A stretch of DNA of 64,000 nt, from NCBI RefSeq assembly GCF_000332155.1, contig NZ_KB235906.1:14310-78309 (forward strand), written 5' to 3'. The notes beneath the pieces were generated by a model. That model was given only the letters and a program-made list of their open reading frames with translations. It made no database searches and had not been told where the DNA came from. Within the stretch, counting starts at the first letter, position 1. Each line of letters begins with the position of its first letter. Positions 17,201-25,005 of this stretch are shown in pieces. This DNA comes from Kamptonema formosum PCC 6407 (lineage in GTDB: Bacteria > Cyanobacteriota > Cyanobacteriia > Cyanobacteriales > Microcoleaceae). The translations under genes were made by a program, and so were the position numbers.

Positions 17201-19072
17201 CTAACTAATTTTTGCAATGAATTTTAAAGCAACCGCCGCACCAACTTTCAGTGGAAGCTCCTTTCCTTGATACTTGTAATCACCCAGAGTTGTGTAAGCT
17301 TTTGGCCAATCTGCTTGAGAGGAGTAAGTCGCCATAGCATTTACTGCATCAAGTTCATCGCTGGTTGACCAACGCCATGCTTGTTGTGCTGCATCCTCTC
17401 GATCGTTTTTCAAGGAGAGAAGACCAGCTACCACCATATTTTGTTCGTTTACAGAAGCTCCTTGGTGAACATAATAGGAAAATGTAGTCCATCTCTCTTC
17501 AATTGAATTGGCAGGATTCTCCATATAATTCATCAGCAGTCCCAAAGGTGATGCCTGTTGTGGTGCTAGATCGGAATAATCCTGCTCGCTCTTCTTGTAC
17601 CACAACTCTAGAAGCTTTTGCGCTCCAGTCATTGCACCCATCACGGCAGCATTCTTCAAAATAAATTTAAAGATCGCACCCTTCTCTTCCCATAAAGCCT
17701 TTCCAACATTTTTAACCAAGCCTATTAGTGCTGAACCATCGATATTGATATCCGTATCAATGTCAGTGTCAATATCAATGACAGTATCAACTACGTTATC
17801 AACTACCGTATCAATATCTGTATCAATATCAACATCAATATCGACATCGATATCGACCACAACAAACGGTACATCAATATCAACATCAATATCAACATCA
17901 ATATCAACATCAACATCAACATCAACATCAACATCGGTATCAACATCGGTATCAACATCAGTGTCAACATCGGTATCGATATCAACATTAACAAGGTCTC
18001 CGGCATCCCCTTCTGCGCTGGTAAATTTCTCTGAGAGCCAATCGGAAACCTTACTTAAATCGCTCTTGACTGCATCAATGACAGCTTTTCCACCAGTCTG
18101 AAGAGCATTAAAAATATCTGGAATATTCTTCCCTAGGGCAATAACGGTATGACCGATCATCACTAAGTTGACACCCGTATAAGATAGATAGGCTAAATCA
18201 TAGACCGCCATCCACCAAGCTATTTTGGGAACTTCATAGGGCTGTACGATAACATCATCGCCATCGATCTTCCCTGTAAAAAACAGTTCTATAGTACCGT
18301 CATCACCATCATGAAGTTCCATATTTTGCAGAACTGCTTGCAGTTTTATGCCAGAAGTATCTGATGCTCCACTATCCGTGAGGCTTCCTTTGGCGTAGGT
18401 TAAATCTACTACTGTGCCATAAATTGGGGAGCCAGTATTTGAATCGAATCCTGTAATTGGATTGTACTTAACACTTCCATTACTGGCAAAAACTATTTCG
18501 CCACTCTTTGTCTTTGGTAAAACTAAGGGAATAAATGGTTGAGGTGCTTCAGGATTATAACAATAATAGGTGCCTACCCAAGCACGACCATCATTTTCTG
18601 CCCAGTGTGTCACCCCGGAAAATTTCAAGTAATCAAATCCAACTTTATTCTCTGAAAACCATTGATCTAGTAAATCCTTTTGATTGACTAAATTCTGATT
18701 ATCGATAATTATTTCATTGATATCTAAAGAGTTTGGGCTATAGGGATTGGCTTTATAGGATTTGTAAAAAGCTAGTGCTGCCTCTGCTTTAGTCTCGTCG
18801 TCTTGGGAAATAGTAACATTTGTGTCTCCAAGAATATTGGAAACTACTGAAGCTAGGGGAAATCCGTCGGACTGTCTGGCAAAGGACAAATAGACTAAAG
18901 GTTCGGTTGGTGTATAGTCCTGTTTGGAATTGGCCGCAACTGAACCTACTTTAGTATAGATCGGATATAGTGTATCTGGATTGGAAGCAGAAGCTCCTGT
19001 GGGAACTTGGTAAGTGTAAATATCTAATGGCTGATTGTATTGATTATCGATGTGAACTGGATGTCCTGTCAT
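17201..19072 (-). CDS. Novel protein with hydrophobic segment and (Val/Ile)-Asp repeat tract
   Basis: This 623-residue protein is of no family I recognise. The N-terminal beta-rich domain (1-90) is followed by a helix (ISQDDETKAEAALAFYKSYK), then a second beta-rich region (150-280). A hydrophobic stretch covers 284-313 (IAWWMAVYDLAYLSYTGVNL onward). Residues 363-445 alternate Val/Ile with Asp, with a few Thr, and a hydrophobic PFVVV break. A helical tail follows. No signal peptide is evident. The gene starts at an ATG with AAAGGAGT 5 nt upstream and ends 13 nt before the methyltransferase start, so it is in the same operon. It may be the methyltransferase substrate, a calcium-binding repeat protein, or a membrane component. 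Confidence 0.7.
   Translation of the reverse strand: MTGHPVHIDNQYNQPLDIYTYQVPTGASASNPDTLYPIYTKVGSVAANSKQDYTPTEPLVYLSFARQSDGFPLASVVSNILGDTNVTISQDDETKAEAALAFYKSYKANPYSPNSLDINEIIIDNQNLVNQKDLLDQWFSENKVGFDYLKFSGVTHWAENDGRAWVGTYYCYNPEAPQPFIPLVLPKTKSGEIVFASNGSVKYNPITGFDSNTGSPIYGTVVDLTYAKGSLTDSGASDTSGIKLQAVLQNMELHDGDDGTIELFFTGKIDGDDVIVQPYEVPKIAWWMAVYDLAYLSYTGVNLVMIGHTVIALGKNIPDIFNALQTGGKAVIDAVKSDLSKVSDWLSEKFTSAEGDAGDLVNVDIDTDVDTDVDTDVDTDVDVDVDVDVDIDVDIDVDIDVPFVVVDIDVDIDVDIDTDIDTVVDNVVDTVIDIDTDIDTDINIDGSALIGLVKNVGKALWEEKGAIFKFILKNAAVMGAMTGAQKLLELWYKKSEQDYSDLAPQQASPLGLLMNYMENPANSIEERWTTFSYYVHQGASVNEQNMVVAGLLSLKNDREDAAQQAWRWSTSDELDAVNAMATYSSQADWPKAYTTLGDYKYQGKELPLKVGAAVALKFIAKIS
17740..17990 (-). repeat. 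Hexameric GTTGAT/GATATT-type tandem repeat encoding (V/I)D
   Basis: On the plus strand it reads as long runs of ATCAACATCAATATC-type units, with GGTATC and AGTGTC variants. It encodes roughly 35 (Val/Ile)-Asp dipeptides. Codon usage varies between copies (GTT, GTA, ATT, ATA with GAT, GAC), so it is not a recent pure microsatellite and the protein pattern seems maintained. Confidence 0.85.
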
Positions 19073-19125
19073 GATCTACTCCTTTAAATTTAATTGAAAT
19101 GTTACGACACCTAACTTATTCCTAC

Positions 19126-20607
19126 TTATCCCTCTTCTGGTTCATAGGCTCCGCTTTCCAACTCTTTTATCTCGTCTTTGTTGGCTTCTATTTTTTCTTC
19201 AATATCTCTAACTTCTTGGGTTAGAGATTCCATATTTAATTTCCAATCTGAAGATGCACTCGATTCAGCCTGTGCGATCGTATTACTAATGTTAATAGTA
19301 AGATTAGCTATGTCGTTATTGGCGTGAGTAACGATATCATAGAGGGTTGTCGGCTCTGAACTATCTAAGGAGTTTTTAATATCTGCTAGAGATGTAGCGA
19401 GACTTTCAACCTTACTCCCCATACCTGCTATTTCAGTCAATGCCTCTAATTGCTTTGCTTGACTTTGTAACTGATTAAGAATATCTGATTTCTGCTGTTC
19501 GAGCAGCTGAGCGTATTGCTTGCGCCACGCCTCTTGAGAATATTGTTCGCCAGTTCTGGGTGTGACAATCTTGTCTAGAGTGCCATCTGAATTGGTGCTA
19601 TAGGTTACTTCTCCTGGACGACTGGTATAGTTTCGATCGATAAACTGACCTAGGTCTAGCTTATTTTTGTCTAAAGTGGCTTTAAGTTCCTTACTAATAT
19701 CAACGAGCTTGTGACTTCCTATGTTTAATCTCACATCGGTTGGTAGGAGGTCATAATTCACGCCCAGCGTAATTTCTTGAAGAGATAAAGCTAGTTCTTC
19801 TAAAGGATCGAATTCTGGTCTGACAATGGAAATACGACCTTTGAATCCATTCTTCGCTTCAAGTAAGGGCAAGATATTTTCTGGTGTAGCAAGTGGTGCA
19901 AGAAAGATGCTTCTTACCTCACTAATAGACATGGCCTCATGTACATTTAGTGCAGAAGCTCTGGGCATATTGCCATAGGAATGGGTTACATCTATAGCTA
20001 ATTCGAGGGAAGGGTTTACCAGTCTGGCTTCATTGACAATTGCTTGGGCTGGAATGAGTGCCGTCTCAAGGACAATATTCTTACCAACCAAGCTTAAAAC
20101 TTTATCCCCTGACAACCACCAACTCATATCCATTGCTAAGTAGGTGTGAACGAATTCTTCTATTCCTAAAGTGTTACGAAACGCTTCGGCATTTTTTAAG
20201 GCTTGTTCAAGAGTATTATTTGAGCCTGTAGTCAGCCTTGTTTTAGAGGTTAAAAGGTGATTAAATGTTTCTTCTAAACTCAAAACTTTAGGCTCTGTCA
20301 AGCGACTAATCAGTCTAGAAGTCGCCTGTTGGGCATAATCGGCTTCTTTCACAACTGCTCCATCAAAAAAGCCCGGTTTTGGGGCAGGCAAACCCTCAAT
20401 GTCAGCCAGTATTTGGCGAAATGTACGAAGTTCGGGAAAGTCGCTTAATTTTGGTCTATTTGTTACGGTTCTGTCCCTCAAAATAGGTAGCAATGTTCGC
20501 CTTAACAGAGATACTTGTTCCACATTTGCTGTCAAAAGTTTAGCAAATTTTGGGCTTAACCCTTTTGGGCCGAGTAAGAATGATTTGAGAAATTGATTAT
20601 AGGGCAT
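19126..20607 (-). CDS. Novel helical protein with C-terminal coiled coil, borosin-like operon
   Basis: This 493-residue protein matches no family I recognise. Its first 330 residues look mixed alpha/beta (LELAIDVTHSYG, RISIVRPEFDPLEELALSL), with an aromatic MDMSWWLSG. From about residue 355 it becomes a long coiled coil ending in an acidic ESGAYEPEEG tail. Within the coil, IKNSLDSSEPTTLYDIV followed by ANNDIANL closely resembles INTALDQAEPSTIKDVV followed by KEALANL in the 606-residue neighbour, showing a shared domain. GAGGAAA precedes the ATG by 11 nt. It lies 144 nt after the 606-residue gene and 53 nt before the 623-residue gene. Confidence 0.65.
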   Translation of the reverse strand: MPYNQFLKSFLLGPKGLSPKFAKLLTANVEQVSLLRRTLLPILRDRTVTNRPKLSDFPELRTFRQILADIEGLPAPKPGFFDGAVVKEADYAQQATSRLISRLTEPKVLSLEETFNHLLTSKTRLTTGSNNTLEQALKNAEAFRNTLGIEEFVHTYLAMDMSWWLSGDKVLSLVGKNIVLETALIPAQAIVNEARLVNPSLELAIDVTHSYGNMPRASALNVHEAMSISEVRSIFLAPLATPENILPLLEAKNGFKGRISIVRPEFDPLEELALSLQEITLGVNYDLLPTDVRLNIGSHKLVDISKELKATLDKNKLDLGQFIDRNYTSRPGEVTYSTNSDGTLDKIVTPRTGEQYSQEAWRKQYAQLLEQQKSDILNQLQSQAKQLEALTEIAGMGSKVESLATSLADIKNSLDSSEPTTLYDIVTHANNDIANLTINISNTIAQAESSASSDWKLNMESLTQEVRDIEEKIEANKDEIKELESGAYEPEEG

Positions 20608-20751
20608 AAATTAGGATTTCCTCATTATTAAAAATACTGGCGATTGGTTACCAATGGACAATTGATAATTGACAATTATCAATAAATTCATTTGGTTTAA
20701 AGCCTCCCCTTTAAAGATATGAGCGCCAGAATTAGAGGAGAGCCAAGTTTT

Positions 20752-22572
20752 TTATTCGGGAAATTCAGGGGGAAATTCGTCGCCCTCTGCCGGTTCTTCT
20801 CCTGTTCCTTTTTCTTCTTGCTCGTTCACTTTTTCCATATCTTCAGTAATTTTATCCCCTAACTCTTTTTGTTCGTTGAGTATTTCTTTTTGTTGTTCAC
20901 CAATGGTTTTTCCTAAGTCATTCTCAAGTTTCTCGGAGGAGCTTCTCAAATTGGCTAATGCTTCTTTTTGAGTTGAAACAACGTCTTTGATCGTACTAGG
21001 CTCGGCTTGATCTAAGGCAGTGTTTATGTCTTGAACACTGGTGGCGGCAGATTCCAACTGCCCCATTTGTTGTGCTGTCATTTCTGGAGCAAACTCGGCA
21101 AGAGTTTCGAGTCTTGCTGCCTCTGTTTGTAACGTAGCCTCAATGCGTGCTGCATCGCCATTGGCAGAAACCAGCTCTTCTGAGTTTGCCGCTTGCTCTA
21201 TAGCCTGTTGTCCGTCTGAAGGAAGTTCTTGCTTACCGTCTGTCAGCTTTTTAATCAAATCTTCGTTGTTCTTTTTGAGTATTTCTTCAAAGCTTTTTTG
21301 TTGTTGTTCTAGGAGTTCTTTTGTGGTTGGTTCCTTTACACCCGCTTTAGCCTTAGCCCATTTATAAATACCCCAAAGTGTGCTTCCGAGAAAATGAAGC
21401 ATCATTAATGCTCCACCAATTTGCATCACAGATTGAAAGATTTGTGCAGAGTTTTTAGGATGAAATAGTGTATTCCAAAAACTTGAGGAAGGATCGTTTG
21501 ATTTTTGTGGCGAGTCAATCCCCAAAACAGTTTGACCATTTACTGAGCCAGTTAATAATGAAATAATTTGGGTATCTGTCGGGTTCTGACTAAATCTGCT
21601 TTTTAATTGAAAAGCCCCCCTAAGTGCCAGTCCTGGTATATCTAAAGAGGGATCGTCAAGAAATAGTCCATCGGAATAAGTTAATGATTTAGCCTTAGAA
21701 GAGTCAACATCAACTGTAGTTGTATCAGTTGGATTTTTGGCTGGAGTAAAAGTAATACTGTAACCACCATTAGCTTTTGTTAGATCTATTGCACCAGATT
21801 TGGTTAGGGAAACAGTGCCAACGAAACTTGTTGCCGTGCCATCGCTGCTGTACAAGTAATAGGTAACACTATCATTATACTCTGCCCAAACGAAAGGAAA
21901 TTTTTGATAGTAGCTTTGCACGGCTACAACAGCCGCTAAGGTAACGTTTTGGTAATTTTTTGTGCTTTTAAAAAAGGCATTTACGTTGTCAGTAATCGAG
22001 TTGGCTACATTGTTTGAAGAATTATCTGAACCATCTGCTCGATCTGATGCTGCACTTGATGTTTGAGACATGGCAGCTTGGTAATTTTTGGCCAATTGTG
22101 ATTCGGGATAGGCAGAAATTGTCTGATGAAACTGAGCCGCATTTTTCATCGCATCACGATCGTCTTTTGTTACTGTCTGATCGGGAAAATTTGGCGGTGT
22201 GGCAAAGATATTTTTCATCACGCCATTATTGGCAACGGGAGAAATCCAATTAGCAGTACTAATTATTAAGTCATACAATAAAGCCGGCTTCGTTTGACCT
22301 GTTGTAGGATCTTTGTAATACTGATCGAGGGTAACTGTGTCAGAAGTTCCTTGTGCGATCGAATTTTTGCCACTAGATGTGTCAAGTATTTTTAAGTCTT
22401 GATTGTACACATCTGTAGCACCTGAACCTCCGGGAGCATCTGCCGTAGATGGAATAACAACTATAACATCCACATCACTGTTATTAATAATCTTAATAAG
22501 TTTTGTTGGATCGGGGGAGGATACTAAATCTTGAACTGTTTGCTGCGTTTTTATGGGCTTGGAAGAGGACAT
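20752..22572 (-). CDS. Novel single-pass membrane-like protein with coiled coil, first gene of borosin-like operon
   Basis: This 606-residue protein is of no recognised family. Its layout parallels the 623-residue neighbour: an N-terminal beta domain (IINNSDVDVIVVIP), a TVTKDDRDAMKNAAQFHQT helix, a beta-rich region (225-350), then a hydrophobic segment (381-403, MQIGGALMMLHFLGSTLWGI). After this come about 180 residues of Glu/Gln/Lys-rich coiled coil and an acidic PEFPE end. It also shares the EPSTIKDVV motif with the 493-residue protein. AAAGGAT lies 8 nt before the ATG. As first gene it should follow the operon promoter at about 22580-22700. A membrane-anchored, filament-like or pore-forming assembly is an inference. 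Confidence 0.65.
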   Translation of the reverse strand: MSSSKPIKTQQTVQDLVSSPDPTKLIKIINNSDVDVIVVIPSTADAPGGSGATDVYNQDLKILDTSSGKNSIAQGTSDTVTLDQYYKDPTTGQTKPALLYDLIISTANWISPVANNGVMKNIFATPPNFPDQTVTKDDRDAMKNAAQFHQTISAYPESQLAKNYQAAMSQTSSAASDRADGSDNSSNNVANSITDNVNAFFKSTKNYQNVTLAAVVAVQSYYQKFPFVWAEYNDSVTYYLYSSDGTATSFVGTVSLTKSGAIDLTKANGGYSITFTPAKNPTDTTTVDVDSSKAKSLTYSDGLFLDDPSLDIPGLALRGAFQLKSRFSQNPTDTQIISLLTGSVNGQTVLGIDSPQKSNDPSSSFWNTLFHPKNSAQIFQSVMQIGGALMMLHFLGSTLWGIYKWAKAKAGVKEPTTKELLEQQQKSFEEILKKNNEDLIKKLTDGKQELPSDGQQAIEQAANSEELVSANGDAARIEATLQTEAARLETLAEFAPEMTAQQMGQLESAATSVQDINTALDQAEPSTIKDVVSTQKEALANLRSSSEKLENDLGKTIGEQQKEILNEQKELGDKITEDMEKVNEQEEKGTGEEPAEGDEFPPEFPE

Positions 22573-22703
22573 AGATTCTTATCCTTTTTAGTTTGAGTTT
22601 TTATTTTTGAATCACCATAACATTCCTCTACCTAAATAAAAAAAAACTTTACTAAAATTAATATTTATTCCTCCAGGTGTGGATGTAAAGGAGTTTAGTG
22701 TCT

Positions 22704-23669
22704 TTATGGCGATGAAGAAGTTGTGCAATTACGTGAGTTCGATGGCTGGCGATCGCAAGTTTCGGTCAGATGCACTTTATACCCAGTCCAAGTCACACTG
22801 CGTTTGTTACCAAAGCGAGCATCGATGTCATAAGGAGAGTCAAAACGACTACCAGAAGGAGCTAAGTCGCTGGCAGCCCGCAATCTTACTTGCTCATTCT
22901 CCACATAATATTGATGTATCCAAGTCTGTCGCAAAATTTCGACTGCTGGCACAAGCCTCAGCCAATTTTGGACATCTTCTGCCCACACAGATATCAGTAA
23001 TTGCATACCATCTGTGCCAATCATCTCAGCATATTCTTTACGAGCAGCAATGCCTTTGGGTAGGCGATACTCTTCTATGGCACGACCGTAGCGTTCAAAC
23101 CATTCCTCTGGAACCCATGAACGTAACCAGTCTGGCGCAACTGTAGCTAGGCCATTGAGGGCCGCACGTAGGGTTTCACCTACCCCTTCTAGTCGGTTCA
23201 AGTTGCGAATAGCAGCCAGCACATGAGTAGAGTCCGTGCGCTGTTTTCCTCTTTCTTTGAGCCATCCACGTTCTTTAAATTGTTTCAGTAAGGTGTCTAG
23301 CAGTTGTTGTTCTGCACCACCAGTTATCAATCGGGTGCGAAATTCACATAATACAGAGAAATCAAACCCTGGGTCGGTCAATTCCAACCCCAAAACATAT
23401 TTCCAATCAATTCTACTGCGGACAGCTTCAGCCGCTTGTCGATCTGGCAAATCCTCAATAAATTGCAGCACACAGATTAATGCCAGTCGCCAAGGTGTAA
23501 CTGTTGGTTGACCATGAGTGGGATACAAGGCGGTAAAGTCACTATCACTGTAAAGTGTGCCAATTTCATCTCGCAGCGTGAGATAAAGGTTTCCTTTGGG
23601 GAAAGCAGCACGGGCGACACGAACTGTTTCCTCTGGCACAGGACTGATGGGTTGTGGTTTTAGTGACAT
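22704..23669 (-). pseudogene. Truncated IS1182-family transposase
   Basis: From MSLKPQPISPVPEETVRVARAAFP the protein follows the IS1182 pattern (GTLYSDSDFTALYPTHGQPT, DRQAAEAVRSRIDWKYVLGL, TDSTHVLAAIRNLNR). It stops after WTGYKVHLTETCD at about residue 310, whereas the family is near 500-550 residues. The last 14 codons are out of register. The catalytic C-terminal part is gone. It sits between the operon promoter and the right transposon end, so it is a remnant inserted in the element and not the mover of it. Confidence 0.8.
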
Positions 23670-23738
23670 ATCCCTAACTCTCCTGGCTATATATAGTGCC
23701 AATCTTAGGGTGACACTTTACGGATTTGCTGTCTACTT

Positions 23739-23776
23739 TTGACTTCGCCAACAGCATCGGTTGCTCATTTCACCCC
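23739..23776 (-). repeat. Right 38-bp terminal inverted repeat
   Basis: Reads TTGACTTCGCCAACAGCATC on the plus strand and ends CATTTCACCCC. Target duplication CACGC follows at 23777-23781. Confidence 0.8.
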
Positions 23777-23863
23777 CACGCCTGCTTGCCGTAGAGCATC
23801 CGCCACAGACCTTTTACCCAAAGCACGATCAATAAAAAAGACAGGAGTCTCTGATTTAGTCAC
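23777..23863 (-). pseudogene. N-terminal fragment of PIN-like toxin
   Basis: Starting with GTG at 23863, 29 codons encode TKSETPVFFIDRALGKRSVA then DALRQAGV, the opening of a PIN-like protein with the first acidic residue in FFID. The frame is cut by the transposon end. The GTG overlaps the stop of the upstream DUF433 reading frame as GTGA. The rest of the gene is at 12800-13152. Confidence 0.85.
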
Positions 23864-24567
23864 GCTGCCACAGAAAGCGCCATTTCACAGCGAATCGCTT
23901 CCTCAATCTGGAGGTGCGAACATCTATAATCAAGAGCCAGAGTGTCAATCGAATCTCCTGCCTTATATCGCTCTCCTAAGATAGCTGTAGGAATGCCAAT
24001 ACCAACTTAAACTGGACGACCAAACGCGATTAAAGGGTCAATTGCTAACACTTTCGGAGCCTCTACCGCATTCAAACGAGTAATCGGAAATAGGCGGGCT
24101 GCAATGCCTTTTTCGTCCCACTCAACCCGCCTTAAAAGATGCTGCAACGCTGCCCGCATCACCAATTGTCCGTCCCTAGAAACCGCGATTAAACTGCCTA
24201 GATATTCTACAAACAGATCCACGCCATCCGTTTGAAACCGAAGTTGTGCTAAGGGATGAGGAACACCAAACTCACTTGCCAGGTAATCGAGGGTGAGCCG
24301 AATTTTATCCAAGCGAATTTTATGCTCTTGACGAATCACTCTCAAAACGTGGGCCTCAACTAAATTCGTAAATGAGAGTTGAGGAAATTGAGGATTTGGG
24401 CGCTCAATTAATGGCTGAAAATATCGCTTACACTCTGTGGTTGGGTAATAACGCCCATGTAACCAAGACCGCAGCGTTGGGAGTGGAATCGTTAGATAAC
24501 GGGCGGCATCTGCTATTGAGTAGGCAGGTAGATTGCGAGAATCTAACCCGTTCGGCACAAACACCAT
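23860..24567 (-). pseudogene. MerR-like/DUF433 antitoxin with in-frame stop
   Basis: Residues 15-60 form an HTH-like segment (SIADAARYLTIPLPTLRSWLHG). The protein runs to LAIDPLIAFGRPV and meets TAA at 24007-24009. In the same frame it continues VGIGIPTAILGERYKAGDSI then DTLALDYRCSHLQIEEAIRCE, the DUF433 signature (normally GRPVIxGTGIPT), to TGA at 23860. One changed codon after RPV explains the truncation. DUF433 proteins precede PIN-like genes as antitoxins, matching the overlap with the toxin start. The shortened 186-residue protein keeps the DNA-binding part but lacks most of DUF433. Confidence 0.8.
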
Positions 24568-25005
24568 ATCAGCCCAGGTTCACGAATGTCGGTATGGGCT
24601 TATTTTATCATGGAGTGCGATCGTGCCTCTGGTAAGGGGAGGAGAAGGGAAGAATTTTCTGTTCTTGAACCCTAGTCTCTAGTCCCCAGTTCCTATTCCC
24701 CCTCCCCTTTCTTTCCCCCTCTCCCTTCCTTTTCAAAAGCTGCTGGTTGTAAATTACTGGGTGATACTTTGATAGCATGGTAGCTTAAAATGCCAATTAT
24801 CAGAGCAGCATTTGTCGATAAAAGCCTCTAAGAGTAAGGAATAGAGTGGCTTGTTTAAAAATATAGCAAGCTACTTTGATAGCAAAACAGCAAGACTATT
24901 TTGGTTCCCAAACATAGCGAATGGGGGGTGCTTGGGGCTGTCCTAATATCGAAGAGTGCGATCGCCTCAGTTAGAGTCGATAGGAGCGTTACCACTCCTA
25001 CCTCT
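24568..25005. other. Intergenic region with partition-like TGATAGCA repeats
   Basis: No gene is supported. Two motifs, TTTGATAGCATGGTAGCT (24768-24785) and CTTTGATAGCAAAACAGC (24874-24891), resemble GTGATAGCAAGGTAGCAA upstream of the intact parA (30331-30348). A HIP1-like site is at about 24959. This segment also includes the 3' exon of the group II intron array (minus strand, starting AGAGGTAGGAGTGG). Confidence 0.45.

Larger units (their letters stand above)
13153..23776. mobile_element. 10.6-kb transposon-like insertion with 38-bp inverted repeats carrying a borosin-like operon
   Basis: The left end 13153-13190 begins GGGGTGAAATGAGCAACCGA. The right end 23739-23776 is its complement, with 34 of 38 positions identical. 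Both are flanked by the 5-bp duplication CACGC (13148-13152, 23777-23781). Removing the segment plus one duplication restores a PIN-like toxin gene. A 38-bp repeat starting GGGG with a 5-bp duplication fits the Tn3 family, but the inner repeat end differs from classical Tn3 and no Tn3 transposase or resolvase was seen, so it appears non-autonomous. Contents are a small RHH pseudogene, a third repeat end, an Fe/2OG oxygenase, the four-gene borosin-like operon and a truncated IS1182-like transposase. Confidence 0.8.

Noticed and set aside
13153-23776. IS1182 transposase as the mover of the 10.6-kb element
   Set aside because: The transposase is truncated, lies inside the element, and IS1182 elements do not use 38-bp GGGG ends with 5-bp duplications.
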